A stretch of 64,000 nt of DNA from Bradyrhizobium nitroreducens (GCF_002776695.1 NZ_LFJC01000003.1:4822896-4886895); one strand, 5' to 3'; shown: positions 9,801 through 18,806, counted from the stretch's first letter. A program made the numbers and translations. The notes: generated from the sequence alone by a model not told the origin.

Positions 9801-9995
9801 CGGCAAGGCAACCGTGTCGATCACGGTCTTGGCGCTGGCGCCGGGATAGCGCGTGGTGACCTGCACGGTCGGCGGCACCACATCCGGGTATTGCGCGACG
9901 GCGAGGTTGAACAGGGCGACGCCGCCGATCAGGATCATCAGGAGCGCAATGACGTTCGAGAGGACCGGCCGCTCGATGAAGAACTTTGAGATCAT
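6837..9995 (-). CDS. RND multidrug efflux pump, inner-membrane subunit (HAE1/AcrB type)
   Basis: 1052 residues, the standard length. Twelve membrane helices are expected with two large periplasmic loops. The N-terminus MISKFFIERPVLSNVIALLM and the proton-relay Asp pair in GIVVDDAIVVVE are typical, and the partner Lys is in LSAKNAILIVE. It works as a trimer with the adaptor encoded 12 bp upstream and an outer-membrane channel encoded elsewhere. No TolC-like gene and no TetR regulator are beside it, unlike many acrAB loci. The C-terminus is short (KKAPKAETVAEVKP). Confidence 0.96.
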   Translation of the reverse strand: MISKFFIERPVLSNVIALLMILIGGVALFNLAVAQYPDVVPPTVQVTTRYPGASAKTVIDTVALPIEQQVNGVEDMLYMQSYSGSDGTYTLTVTFKIGTDLNFAQVLVQNRVSSALSQLPQAVQNQGVTVQKRSTSILLFVTLTSPDARYDSLYLSNYATINIRDELSRLPGVGNVTVFGAGQYSMRVWLDPNKLQVRGLVPQDVINAIQQQSQQVSAGQVGAPPTPPGQAFQYTLNVNGRLDDTSQFENIIVKSGTSGDVTRVRDVGWVELGAQTYSQIFSLNKQPAVGIGVFQSPGANALQVEQAVEKKMADLAKRFPEGIKYDTPFDTTKFVEASVHEVYMTLIEAGLLVLIVILVFLQDWRAMLVPATTVPVTIIGAFAAMAALGFTINMSTLFAIVLAIGIVVDDAIVVVEGAAHNIERGMNGHDAAIKAMDQLFAPIVGITLVLISVFLPASFLAGLTGRIYSQFALVIAATALLSAINAATLKPTQCALWLRPAVPPEQRNFFYRGFNAVYDRVERGYTRLITFLVKHATISVAFALLVIGASGYGLSRVPTGFLPIEDQGYLIAAVQLPDGAALERTQAVLDKASGLIKETPGVAQVITIAGISALDNSASLANAGVAYIILKDWDARKGPGEDLRSLVYGLNDKLATIMEARTLVLPPPPIQGIGNAAGFSMQVELRDGNSDFAKLQAITGAMVSNGQSQSALQRVQSSFRSSVPQFNVEIDRVKTQTLHVTTDQVFSALSTYLGSSFVNQFNKFGRVFQVYTQADPAFRVTERDIANMQVRNSNGDMIPIGTVATITPATGPSLISLYNLYPSSTVIGLPAQGYSSGQSLKLMEEIADKTLPPGTGYEWTAMSYQEKAVSNQIYWVFGLAMLLVYLVLAGQYESWYAPISVILAVPLSLLGPMLILSGLKIDNNLYCQIGLILLIALSAKNAILIVEVGLELHGRDGKPVLESAIEAARARFRPILMTSFAFILGVVPLVLATGAGASARKSIGITVFSGMLASTCLAVLFVPAFFVVVQRFENWRASKKAPKAETVAEVKP

Positions 9996-10007
9996 GGCTG
10001 CGGCCCC

Positions 10008-11201
10008 TTACTTGCTCGAGGCTTGCGGCTGGTCGATCTTGGTCACCTGCGGATCGATCTTTTGGCCCGGGATCACCCGCAGAAGTCCCGCGATGACGAC
10101 GCGGTCCTCCGGCTTCAGGCCGCCCTCGATGACGCGCAGCCCGTTGTCGACCGGGCCGATCTGCACCTTGCGCTGCTCCACGACGTTGTCGGCGTTGACC
10201 ACCAGCAGATAGCGGCCGCCCTGGTCGCTGCCGAGCGCCGTATCGGGGACGAGCAGGGCGCTCTTCTCCTGATCGAACGGCACGCGGACCCGGACGAAGT
10301 ATCCGGGCAGCAGCACCCGCTTGTCGTTCGGGATGAGGCCGCGAACCGCCAGCGTGCCCGTCGACTGGTTGAGGGTCGGCGCGACGTAGTCGAGATGGCC
10401 TTCGTGCGGATAGCCGGTTTCGGTCTGAAGGCCGATCTGGATCGGAAACTGCTTGAGGTTGGCTGGCGTCAATCCCCGGCGCGTCGCCTCGGCGCGGATG
10501 CGCAGCACGTCCTGCTCGTTGACGGTGAAGTTCACATAGATCGGGTCCATCGCGACGATGGTCGCGAGCTGGGTCGGGGAGGAGACGCCGACGAGCTCGC
10601 CGACCGAGACCATGTGGGCGCTGACGATGCCGTCGAACGGCGCCGTCACCCTGGTGTAGCCGTAGTTGACCTGGGCGAGCCTGGTATTGGCCTGCGCTTG
10701 CTGCAGATTGGCCTGGGCGTTGTCGCGCGTCGAGGTGGAATTGTCGAGCGTGGCTTGCGAGACCGCCTGGCGCTGCACCAGCTCGGCCTGCCGCTTGTAA
10801 TCGGCTTCCGCCTGCCGCAGCGAGGCCTGCGCGCCGGCCTCGGCCGCCTGGGCCTGTTCAAGCTTGAGCTTGTAGGTCTCCGGCTCGATCGTGAACAGCT
10901 GGGTGCCCTGCTTGACGAAGCTGCCGTCCTGATAGTCGATCGATTGCAGAAAGCCCTGCACGCGCGCCACGAGATCGACGCTCTTGATCGGCGCGGTGTT
11001 GCCGGTGGCCTCGATATAGCGCGTCACGGCGCGCTGCACCGGCGTTGCCACGTCCACCTTGGGCGGCGGCGGTGCCACGAACGTGTTCTTGTCCTCGCAA
11101 CCCGTCAGCGCGACCAGGGCCACCGCGGCGGCCAGCGTCCGCCCGGCCTGCCTCCACGCTTCATTGCGCCGTGCGGGAGATGCGGGATTCCATGCGGTCA
11201 T
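10008..11201 (-). CDS. RND efflux periplasmic adaptor (membrane fusion lipoprotein)
   Basis: 397 residues from the chosen ATG at 11201; the frame is open further upstream, but this start puts a signal peptide and lipobox (LVALTGC) at the right distance, so the mature protein is probably a lipid-anchored periplasmic protein. Order: lipoyl half-motif, a long alpha-hairpin rich in Gln and Ala (about residues 100-180), second lipoyl half (NYGYTRVTAPFDGIV), then beta-barrel and membrane-proximal domains. It is the AcrA-type partner of the pump gene that follows 12 bp later. A G-rich stretch about 8 bp upstream could be the ribosome site. Confidence 0.93.
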   Translation of the reverse strand: MTAWNPASPARRNEAWRQAGRTLAAAVALVALTGCEDKNTFVAPPPPKVDVATPVQRAVTRYIEATGNTAPIKSVDLVARVQGFLQSIDYQDGSFVKQGTQLFTIEPETYKLKLEQAQAAEAGAQASLRQAEADYKRQAELVQRQAVSQATLDNSTSTRDNAQANLQQAQANTRLAQVNYGYTRVTAPFDGIVSAHMVSVGELVGVSSPTQLATIVAMDPIYVNFTVNEQDVLRIRAEATRRGLTPANLKQFPIQIGLQTETGYPHEGHLDYVAPTLNQSTGTLAVRGLIPNDKRVLLPGYFVRVRVPFDQEKSALLVPDTALGSDQGGRYLLVVNADNVVEQRKVQIGPVDNGLRVIEGGLKPEDRVVIAGLLRVIPGQKIDPQVTKIDQPQASSK

Positions 11202-11448
11202 TCGGTAGCCCCCGAGTATCGTCTGTCGGTGCGGCAGGCTACCAACAAATGTCCGGCCGTGGAACACCATAGCCATGGCAGTCGCCGGCCTTGCGCTGCA
11301 CAGGGCGGTGTGGCCTTTGACGGATTTGTCGTGACAAACTGCTTTTCACCGGGCGCACGATCGACCAGAATTGTGTCAAAGGCCGCGTGAGCCGGATAGA
11401 GCGGCCGGAAGCAGAACCGGAAAGAAGAAAAGGTGAGGAGACCATGAC

Positions 11449-12240
11449 ATGCCAACGCCATTCCGGTCGGCCCTCACCGGCCTCGCTCTCGCGGCGATGG
11501 TTGCGATGCCCGCGCTAGCCAACGGCTTGAAGGACGAGATCGCGCCGACCGGCAAGCTGCGGGTCGCGATCGCCATCAGCCCCGCAGGCGGGGCGTTCTG
11601 GTCGACCAAGACCGAAGCCGGCTATGCCGGCGTTCCCGTCGATCTCGGCAAGGCGATGGCTGCACAGCTCGGGGTCCCCGTCGAATATGTCGCGCACCAG
11701 AATTCCGGGCAGATCACCGACGCCGCGTCAAGGGGCACCTGGGACGTCACCTGGCTCCCCAAAGATCCCGAGCGCGAGACCAGGATGCTGTTCGGCCCGA
11801 TCTACGAGGTCGCGGACGCCACCTATATCGTCAAGCCCGGCTCCGCCGTCACCAATTTTGCGACGCTGGACCAGCCCGGAATCAAGGTCGCCGCCGTCAA
11901 GGCCACGACGACCATGCGCGGCGCGATCGCGCATCTGAAGCACGCGAAGGTCACGGGCTATCAGACCTATGACGAGATCTTCGGCCTGCTGAGGAGCGGC
12001 GAGATCGACGCCTTCGCGCTGTCGCGCGATCAGCTCAACAAGATGGCGCAAAAAATCCCGGGCACGAAGGTGCTGGACGAGACGTTCAAGAAGACGGTGA
12101 CCGCCGTCGCCGTGCCGCTCGGTCACCAGCAGGCGCTGGCCTTCGTCACCAAATTCATGACGGACGCGACGACCAACGGCACGCTGCGCAAGGCCTATGA
12201 CAATAGCGGCCTGAAGGATTCGCCGATCCGGACGGAGTAG
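11449..12240 (+). CDS. Amino-acid-type ABC transporter substrate-binding protein (orphan)
   Basis: 263 residues with a cleavable signal peptide (about 1-25, ending ALAN). The rest is a family-3 solute-binding fold: GKLRVAIAISPAGGAFW, then GVPVDLGKAMAAQLGV and a two-lobe pattern. Such proteins bind polar amino acids in the periplasm. No permease or ATPase gene is nearby, so it may serve an importer encoded elsewhere or have a signalling role. It is divergent from the RND operon. Confidence 0.85.
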   Translation: MPTPFRSALTGLALAAMVAMPALANGLKDEIAPTGKLRVAIAISPAGGAFWSTKTEAGYAGVPVDLGKAMAAQLGVPVEYVAHQNSGQITDAASRGTWDVTWLPKDPERETRMLFGPIYEVADATYIVKPGSAVTNFATLDQPGIKVAAVKATTTMRGAIAHLKHAKVTGYQTYDEIFGLLRSGEIDAFALSRDQLNKMAQKIPGTKVLDETFKKTVTAVAVPLGHQQALAFVTKFMTDATTNGTLRKAYDNSGLKDSPIRTE

Positions 12241-12253
12241 TGGCAGCGCCTCA

Positions 12254-12772
12254 ATGACGGACGAGATTCAGATTCGCACTTTCACGCCGTCCGATGCGGC
12301 GCCTGTGCGCGAGCTGTTCATCCGGGTCAATCGCCTGCTGGCGCCGGCGCATCTGGCGGAGGCGTTTGAAAACTACATCGCTCGTTCGTTGATCGAGGAG
12401 ATTGACCGGCTCGCCGATTACTATGCAAGCCGGGATGGCGGTTTCTGGGTCGCTGTCGCCACCGACAGGATTGTTGGCATGTTTGGGTTGGAGGCCGTTG
12501 GCGCGGACGCTATGGAGTTGCGGCGCATGTACGTCGCTCCCGACGCGCGACGCCGCGGAATCGCGCGGAAGATGTTGGCGTTCGCCGAGCAGGAGTGCCG
12601 CTGTCGCAATCGGCGGCAATTGCAGCTGAGTACGTCCGAGCTTCAGGAGGACGCGCTGGCGCTGTATCGTAACGCCGGATACGAGCCAGTGCGCGAGGAG
12701 ATCGCCGATGCCCCCACCAACAAGACGCTAGGCGGTGGCATTCGCCGCTACCATTTCATCAAGCGGCTTTGA
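12254..12772 (+). CDS. GNAT family N-acetyltransferase
   Basis: 172 residues. The acetyl-CoA binding motif A is clear: MELRRMYVAPDARRRGIARKML, near residues 95-118, followed by ALYRNAGYEPVRE, the usual C-terminal strand. The substrate is unknown. It starts 13 bp after the binding-protein gene and may be cotranscribed with it. Confidence 0.88.
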   Translation: MTDEIQIRTFTPSDAAPVRELFIRVNRLLAPAHLAEAFENYIARSLIEEIDRLADYYASRDGGFWVAVATDRIVGMFGLEAVGADAMELRRMYVAPDARRRGIARKMLAFAEQECRCRNRRQLQLSTSELQEDALALYRNAGYEPVREEIADAPTNKTLGGGIRRYHFIKRL

Positions 12773-12838
12773 GTTGGGAGCGGCTGTCGCCGAGGATGAG
12801 AATGCGATTGTCTCTTCCATCGACACAGTCGTGATGGT

Positions 12839-13912
12839 CTACCGCCCCTTGATCTCCGCGTATTTCACCATCGCCTTCTCGAATTTCCGGTTGAACAGCC
12901 ACATCGCCGCGAGAATCTCGCGGAAGCTGGCTGACGTGCGCGCGCGGTCGGCCCGTCCGAAGGCGAAGATGCTGTTGTTGCGCAGGTGCTTCATGATCGT
13001 GGGGCTGGAGACCCGGTAATTCAGGAGATCGCCGGATTTGAGCGCGGCGCGCGTCGGTGTGGGCACGATCTGGATCAGCTCGAACAGCTTCATCTGGTCG
13101 ATCGGGTCGGGCAGCGTCTTCACGATGGCGGGGATCTCGCGGAAGACCTCCGCGTGTGCGTTCATCAGGCCGTCGCGCACGTTGGTCCAGTGGTTGAAGC
13201 GGCGATCGATGCTGCGGGCCCGCGCCTCTTCCTTGTCGTCGCGCGCGCTCAGTTGCGGATCGATCGCGGCGATCTCGCCCTTGATGGCCTGCCATTTCCG
13301 GTGGCCGTTGCGGTCTTCGGAGGGGCCGGTCTGGAAGCTGCCCATATAGGTGTTGGAGCGCCCGTTGCGGACGTTCTGCTTGCCGTTGGTCTCGGCAAAG
13401 AACAGCCCGAGGCTGATGCGCCCCGCCGCAGCGGCGTGGTCGGGAGGAAGTCCCTTGGCGCGCGCGATCACTGTCGCGAGATCGACGACGTCCTTGAACG
13501 GTGTCGCCGAGTTCTGCGCATTCGCCGGCGGCGCCTCCATGACGTCGAAGAGTTCAGAATATTCGTCGATCAGCGGTTCGATCTCGGCGTCGAAATAGGC
13601 CGGCGGGATCTCGAACTTGTTGGGCCGGCCGATCCGCGACGGCATGGCGTCGGTGAGATCCTTGTAGGTGCTGATGACGGCGACGCGCGCCAGATACAAC
13701 GCCTGTCCCGGCAGGTTCGGCAGCGGCTCTTTCGCGTCGATCTGGCGGCGCCGCTCGGCGAGGATCGATTTGAAGTCGACGAGCGCGCGCTCGTAAGCCG
13801 CGATCGCCTCCGATTGACTCGTCGTCAGCGCGCCCTTCTGTCCGACGGCGGGCGCCGTCATGAGCACGGCAAGAGCCGTCAAGGTTGCGGCAACAAGAGA
13901 TCTCGGTCCCAT
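12839..13912 (-). CDS. Exported protein of unknown function
   Basis: 357 residues from the ATG at 13912, chosen because it gives a signal peptide (residues 1-24, ending PAVGQ). I do not recognise the family. The centre holds GLFFAETNGKQN (Glu174) followed by NTYMGSFQTGPSED, a pattern that loosely recalls the catalytic Glu and Gly-x-x-Gln loop of lysozyme-like transglycosylases, but the match is weak. The rest is helical and charged. It is convergent with the GNAT gene and lies downstream of the MFS gene on the same strand, 101 bp away. Confidence 0.7.
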   Translation of the reverse strand: MGPRSLVAATLTALAVLMTAPAVGQKGALTTSQSEAIAAYERALVDFKSILAERRRQIDAKEPLPNLPGQALYLARVAVISTYKDLTDAMPSRIGRPNKFEIPPAYFDAEIEPLIDEYSELFDVMEAPPANAQNSATPFKDVVDLATVIARAKGLPPDHAAAAGRISLGLFFAETNGKQNVRNGRSNTYMGSFQTGPSEDRNGHRKWQAIKGEIAAIDPQLSARDDKEEARARSIDRRFNHWTNVRDGLMNAHAEVFREIPAIVKTLPDPIDQMKLFELIQIVPTPTRAALKSGDLLNYRVSSPTIMKHLRNNSIFAFGRADRARTSASFREILAAMWLFNRKFEKAMVKYAEIKGR

Positions 13913-14013
13913 GGCGGTTCCCCGGCGCGAATCGCACTCAGGGATCGTAAGCGTCGGATGCGAAAGCTGGCGAGATGTATTTCTTTCCCCAGCCTCCGGC
14001 GGCCGTTCTCTGC

Positions 14014-15339
14014 CTACAGCGCGCGTTTCGCGTTTTCCGGGGCGAACAGGATTCCAGCCAAGGCGCAGGCGGCGATCACCTCGAAATACAGGATCACGGG
14101 GGTGAAGCTGCCGCTCGATCCCATCAGGGCGGTGCCGACCAGAGGCGCGATGCCGCCGCCTAGGATGATGCCGAGCTGCTTGCCCAGGGAGGAGCCGCTG
14201 ACGCGGACCTCGGTCGGAAACAGTTCGGCAGTGAAAGCCGCCTCCGGCGCGAACATCAGCGCATGAATGATTCCGATCGAGACCAGGAGGCCCATGATGA
14301 GCAGCGTCGGATCCTTGGTCGCGACGAGCTGGAAGTAGATTGGGTACCAGGCCGCCGCCAGCAGGATGCCGAGTGCGATGAACGGGCGGCGGCCGAAGCG
14401 GTCCGAGTAGCTCGCGACCAGCGGCACCATGCACATCTCCAGCAAATTGGCGACCATGGTGCCGAAGGTGACGTTGGACTGCGCCATGCCCAGTGTCTTG
14501 ACGGCATAGCCGAGCACGAAGACCGTGCTCATGTACTGGAACGTGCTGTGGGCCATGTTCGCGAGGCAGCCGAACAGCACCGATTTCTTCCACGACCGCA
14601 CCACTGCCAGCAGCGGCGCCTTCGGCCGCGCGGCCGAGGCTTGTGCCGCCTTGAACAAGGTCGACTCATCGACCTGGAGGCGGATGTAGGTGCCGAGCAC
14701 CACCAGCACGAGGCTGAGCACGAAGGGCACGCGCCAGACCCATTGCGCAAAATCCTGCGGGGTAGAAACGAAACCGAGCAGCGCGATGAACCCGGATGCC
14801 AGGATCACGCCGATCGGACCCGAGGCGTTGACGAAGGAGGCGAAGAAGCCGCGCCTTGCCGAGGGGGCATTCTCCAGCGTCAGCGACACGGCGTTCATGT
14901 ATTCGCCGCCGAAGGCAAAGCCCTGCACGAATCGCAAGGTGACCAGCGCGACCGGTGCCAGCAGCCCGATCGAATCATAGCTCGGCAGGCAGCCGATCAG
15001 GAAGCTCGCGATCCCCATCAGCACGAACGTGATGGTCAGCATCGCCTTGCGGCCGAGCAGGTCGCCGTAATGGCCGAACACCATGCCGCCGAGCGGCCTG
15101 GCGACGAAGCCGACCGCAAACGTCGCGTAGACCGCCAGCATGCTCGCTGTCGAATCCATTCTGGGGAAGAAGAAGCGGTCGAACACGATCGGCGCGGTGA
15201 ACGCGTAGATAAAGAAATCATAGTGTTCGATCACCGATCCGAGCGAGGACGCGACCACGAGCTTGCGGAACGCGGGGGAGATCGGCGCCGATCTGGCGCG
15301 GTCCGTCGTTCCGGTGATGACCTCTGCGGTGTTGCTCAT
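14014..15339 (-). CDS. MFS transporter, metabolite:H+ symporter type
   Basis: 441 residues, about twelve membrane helices. The start SSLGSVIEHYDFFIYAF and the loop FGHYGDLLGRKAML are hallmarks of the MHS subfamily (ShiA, KgtP, ProP relatives), which import organic acids and related compounds. It is the last gene of the minus-strand catabolic group, 116 bp after the FAH-type hydrolase, so import of the aromatic substrate is the most likely role (inference from context). Confidence 0.9.
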   Translation of the reverse strand: MSNTAEVITGTTDRARSAPISPAFRKLVVASSLGSVIEHYDFFIYAFTAPIVFDRFFFPRMDSTASMLAVYATFAVGFVARPLGGMVFGHYGDLLGRKAMLTITFVLMGIASFLIGCLPSYDSIGLLAPVALVTLRFVQGFAFGGEYMNAVSLTLENAPSARRGFFASFVNASGPIGVILASGFIALLGFVSTPQDFAQWVWRVPFVLSLVLVVLGTYIRLQVDESTLFKAAQASAARPKAPLLAVVRSWKKSVLFGCLANMAHSTFQYMSTVFVLGYAVKTLGMAQSNVTFGTMVANLLEMCMVPLVASYSDRFGRRPFIALGILLAAAWYPIYFQLVATKDPTLLIMGLLVSIGIIHALMFAPEAAFTAELFPTEVRVSGSSLGKQLGIILGGGIAPLVGTALMGSSGSFTPVILYFEVIAACALAGILFAPENAKRAL

Positions 15340-15455
15340 GCGTTTCCCCTCTTTGGTTTTTGCTCGTGTCGTCTCAATTCAGGCGCGTCGGCACGGCGGA
15401 GGCGCGAGGCAAGTCCCGCCGCCGCCGGGTCGTAAGGATCCGTCGAGCGGATCGC

Positions 15456-16304
15456 TCACGTCGCCTCGTCGGCGACCGGATTGCGCAGGATGGCGAGTTT
15501 CTCGACCTCGACCTCGACGATGTCGCCGGGCTTCATCCAGAGCGGTGGCGTACGCTTGGCACCGACACCGCCGGGCGTGCCGCTGACGATGACGTCACCG
15601 GGTTCGAGCCGGGTGAACGTCGAGCAATATTCGATCTGCCGCGGGATATCGAAGATCATGTGCTTGATCCGCGCTTCCTGCACGACCTGCCCGTTGAGGC
15701 GGGTGGTGAGCTTCAGCTCGGCGAGCTCGCCGAGCTCGTCCGTGGTCATCATCCACGGACCGAATGCGCCGGTATCAGGAAAATTCTTGCCTGGCGTGAA
15801 CTGGTGGGTGTGGCGTTGGAAGTCGCGGATGCTGCCGTCGTTGTAGCAGGAATAGCCTGCGACGTGGCCCATCGCCTCGTTGCGCGAGATGTAGCGGCCT
15901 CCCTTGCCGATGATCACCGCAAGCTCGCCCTCGAAGTCGAGATCGGTCGAGACGCGCGGACGGATGATGGGCCTGAGGTGTCCGGTCTGGCTGTTGGAAT
16001 AGCGCGAGAAGATGGTGGGATGCTCGACCTCGGCGCGGCCGGTCTCCTTCCGGTGCGTCTCGTAGTTCAGGCCGACGCACAGGATCTTGTCGGGGTTCGG
16101 AATAACAGGCAGCCAGCTGAGCCCGGCAAGCGGCGTGGCGGCCGCCACGGACTTCGCATCGGCGACGCCCGCGAGGGTACCTGCGATGGCGGCCCTGAGA
16201 TCGGCGTAGCGGGTGGCGAGCACGGCGCCGACATCGAGAAAATTGTCGCCCTCGACGAGGCCCCAGGTGGTCCGTCCGTCGATTGCAACGGTCGCGAGCT
16301 TCAT
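15456..16304 (-). CDS. Fumarylacetoacetate hydrolase family protein
   Basis: 282 residues, starting at ATG 16304 (MKLATVAIDG). The FAH fold is shown by ILCVGLNYETHRKETG, then DLDFEGELAVIIGKGG with the acidic metal ligands, and SGTPGGVGAKRTPPLWMKPGD near the end. Members hydrolyse C-C bonds of acylpyruvates or act as hydratases, isomerases or decarboxylases in aromatic catabolism. Lying 16 bp after an FAD hydroxylase and an extradiol-type dioxygenase, it probably processes the ring-fission product. Confidence 0.93.
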   Translation of the reverse strand: MKLATVAIDGRTTWGLVEGDNFLDVGAVLATRYADLRAAIAGTLAGVADAKSVAAATPLAGLSWLPVIPNPDKILCVGLNYETHRKETGRAEVEHPTIFSRYSNSQTGHLRPIIRPRVSTDLDFEGELAVIIGKGGRYISRNEAMGHVAGYSCYNDGSIRDFQRHTHQFTPGKNFPDTGAFGPWMMTTDELGELAELKLTTRLNGQVVQEARIKHMIFDIPRQIEYCSTFTRLEPGDVIVSGTPGGVGAKRTPPLWMKPGDIVEVEVEKLAILRNPVADEAT

Positions 16305-16320
16305 GCTGTCTTCTCCATTT

Positions 16321-17907
16321 TCAAATCCGGATCGTGATATGGCCGTGCAAGCGCGAGCTGACCTCGCGCAAGAGTCTGTCGAGCTCGTCCGCGTTGCGCG
16401 CCGTTCCAAACACGTAGTGATCGGGCCGGACGATCGCGGCGACGACGCCGTGCCGGTCGAACCAGCCGGCAAGCACGCCGTCGGCTTCCTTCAGCGTGCC
16501 GGGTTGGCCGCTGTCCGCCGGAGCAATGGTCGCTGCGGGGAGGTCCGGATACGCCGCACTGAGCGCGGCGAGTGCGGACGTGTCGCCGCGGCCGTCGATG
16601 AAGATGCGCAGGCCCAGTCCGGTCACTTGGTCGAGCGGGCGCGCTTCGCGCCCATTCATGATCCGTGGCTGCGGAAACAGCGTGCCCCGCGCCGCGCCGT
16701 CCCGCTCCGACAAGAAACCTGCGCGTAGCGGCGGGATGATCTCCTGCCGCGTCAGTGTCAGCGGTTTGCCGCCGCCTTCCGCCAGGATCCGTGCGTCGCG
16801 TTGCCGCGCTGCCGCCGGATCACGCTCGCAGATCGACTGACCGATTGCCTTGATCTTGCCGGTCAGCTCGATCACGTGCTGCTTGCGCTCCGCCGTGTAG
16901 CTGTCGAGCAGCGAGTCCGGCGAGGCGCCCTTGAGCACGCGATCGAGCTTCCAGGCCAGGTTCGTCGCATCGCGCAGGCCCTGGCACATACCCTGGCCGA
17001 TGAAGGGCGGCTGCTGATGTGCTGCATCGCCGGCGATGATGATGCGGCCGTTGCGCCATTCGGAAGCCACCAGGGCGTGGAAGCGATAGGACGCCGCGCG
17101 CCATAGCTCGCCGTCCTCCGGCGCGAGCCACGGCCCCAGCAGCTTCCACACGTTCTCCGGCCGCTCCACCTGCCTGGGGTCCTCGCCCGGCAGCAGCATG
17201 ATCTCCCAGCGGCGATGGTTCTTCGGGCCGATCAGGAAGCTGACGGGCCGCGCCGGATTGCAGAACTGCGCGGAGTTCTGCGGCAGCTTTGCCAGCGCGG
17301 CCTGATTGACCCGCACGTCGACCACGAGCCAGGGCTCGTCGAAGATCAGGTCTTCGAGCGCGATCCCGGCAATCTGGCGAACCATGCTCGAGGCGCCGTC
17401 GCAGCCGAGAACATAGCGCGCTGTCACCCTCCGTAATTGTCCGCCTGCGTCCTTCAGCGTCGCCTCGACGCGGTCGGAGCGCTGCACGAGACCGGTCAGC
17501 TCGACGCCGAGCTCGGCCTGCACGCTAGCAAATCCCGTGGCGTGGCGGCGCAGTTCCGCCTCGACCGGTGGCTGGCTGAACACCATGCTCGGCGTGTAGC
17601 CGAGCGGGTAGGGCTTTGCGATCATGTCGATGCGACGGATCAGTTGGCCGTCGGCGCCAAAATGCTCGGAGGCGGTGAACGGTTCGACATAGGCCGCGAT
17701 CGCCTCCGCAACCCCCATATTGTCGAAGTGACGGAATATCTCGTGATCGAGCGCGATCGCGCGTGGCTTGTCGTAGATGTCGGTGAGGCGATCGATGACG
17801 AGCGTGCGATGCCCGTTACGGCCGAGCAGCCCGGTCGCGACGGCACCGGTCGGTCCGAAGCCGACGACGAGGACGTCGTAATCCGTGGTGGCCGGGGACA
17901 TCGTCAT
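16321..17907 (-). CDS. FAD-dependent aromatic hydroxylase (MhpA-like)
   Basis: 528 residues. The three flavin signatures of class A monooxygenases are visible: VVGFGPTGAVATGLL near the start, YVLGCDGASSMVR, and IIAGDAAHQQPPFIGQGM. The C-terminal third is a thioredoxin-like domain as in MhpA and phenol hydroxylases. Such enzymes hydroxylate a phenolic ring with NAD(P)H and O2, making the catechol or hydroquinone that a dioxygenase cleaves. The start overlaps the stop of the preceding dioxygenase gene (ATGA), which indicates translational coupling. Confidence 0.92.
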   Translation of the reverse strand: MTMSPATTDYDVLVVGFGPTGAVATGLLGRNGHRTLVIDRLTDIYDKPRAIALDHEIFRHFDNMGVAEAIAAYVEPFTASEHFGADGQLIRRIDMIAKPYPLGYTPSMVFSQPPVEAELRRHATGFASVQAELGVELTGLVQRSDRVEATLKDAGGQLRRVTARYVLGCDGASSMVRQIAGIALEDLIFDEPWLVVDVRVNQAALAKLPQNSAQFCNPARPVSFLIGPKNHRRWEIMLLPGEDPRQVERPENVWKLLGPWLAPEDGELWRAASYRFHALVASEWRNGRIIIAGDAAHQQPPFIGQGMCQGLRDATNLAWKLDRVLKGASPDSLLDSYTAERKQHVIELTGKIKAIGQSICERDPAAARQRDARILAEGGGKPLTLTRQEIIPPLRAGFLSERDGAARGTLFPQPRIMNGREARPLDQVTGLGLRIFIDGRGDTSALAALSAAYPDLPAATIAPADSGQPGTLKEADGVLAGWFDRHGVVAAIVRPDHYVFGTARNADELDRLLREVSSRLHGHITIRI

Positions 17908-18806
17908 GCGCGGCGACCCGCGTCGAACAGCACGGCGAGCTGCGCGGTCTTGCAGGCATCGCTCTTCGGGGGTGCGATGCCCCATTGGTCGGTGCGCCCC
18001 GGCGGCCAGACCCATTCGGCGGGTCCCTTTGCCCGATAGCTGTCGTCGACCTGGAGGACTTCGGCGGTGTATTCGATTACGACCCCCGTCGGATCGACGA
18101 AATACGCGAACACATTGTCGCCGGGCCCGTGCCGGCCGACGCCCCAGCCGATCGGAAAGCCGTGATCGACCATGCGGCCGGAGCCGCGCATCACCGATTC
18201 CAGGTCCGGCATCAGGAAGGCAATGTGATTGAGTCCGTTGACCGGCGCCTCCGCGAGCACGATGGCGTGGTGATCGCTGTTGCAGCGCAGGAATGCCATC
18301 AGCTTCGAGCGGTCGGTCAGGCGGAAGCCGAGTACCTGCTGGTAGAAGGTTGAGAGCTTCTCGATGTCGGCGCTGTTGATGTTGACGTGGGCGAGCCGCT
18401 CGGGACGATCAGCCAGGATGCGCGCGGTCTTGGTGTGGTCGCCGTGGACGAACTCGATGCAGCAGCCCTGCGGCTCGCAGATCACGAAGTGCTCGCCGCC
18501 GGCGGGCGCATGCGACGGGCCGGGCGGGACGATGATCTCGCAGGCAGCTTTGCGGGCGCGGTCGAACAGGCGATCGAGGTCTTCGCGCGAACGCACGCGA
18601 AAACAGATCTTGCGTAGCGCGGCGCGGTCGCCTTGCGTCAATTCCAGGACGTGGAAGTCCGCTCCGGTTGCCGCCAGATAGATCGTGCCGTCGGCTTCCG
18701 CGGCAAAATCGAGCCCCCAGACTTTCCGATAGAAATCTGCCGAGGCGCCGAGATGCGGTGTCGCGATCTCGACGCTGCGTAACGCGATCACCGGAAAATC
18801 GTACAT
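17904..18806 (-). CDS. Extradiol-type ring-cleavage dioxygenase (VOC superfamily)
   Basis: 300 residues with two vicinal-oxygen-chelate domains, as in BphC-type catechol dioxygenases. The second domain has the expected Fe(II) ligands: His140 (AHVNINS), His194 (LNHIAF) and Glu245 (VIEYTAEV), with His179/His180 and Tyr235 placed like the catalytic acid-base residues. It would open the ring of the diol made by the hydroxylase whose gene overlaps its 3' end. First gene of the operon, divergent from a GntR regulator. The exact substrate is not readable. Confidence 0.88.
   Translation of the reverse strand: MYDFPVIALRSVEIATPHLGASADFYRKVWGLDFAAEADGTIYLAATGADFHVLELTQGDRAALRKICFRVRSREDLDRLFDRARKAACEIIVPPGPSHAPAGGEHFVICEPQGCCIEFVHGDHTKTARILADRPERLAHVNINSADIEKLSTFYQQVLGFRLTDRSKLMAFLRCNSDHHAIVLAEAPVNGLNHIAFLMPDLESVMRGSGRMVDHGFPIGWGVGRHGPGDNVFAYFVDPTGVVIEYTAEVLQVDDSYRAKGPAEWVWPPGRTDQWGIAPPKSDACKTAQLAVLFDAGRRA

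Noticed and set aside
8391..9989. 532-codon plus-strand frame over the RND pump
   Set aside because: Antisense shadow; the translation is rich in Arg, Asp and His repeats typical of such shadows.
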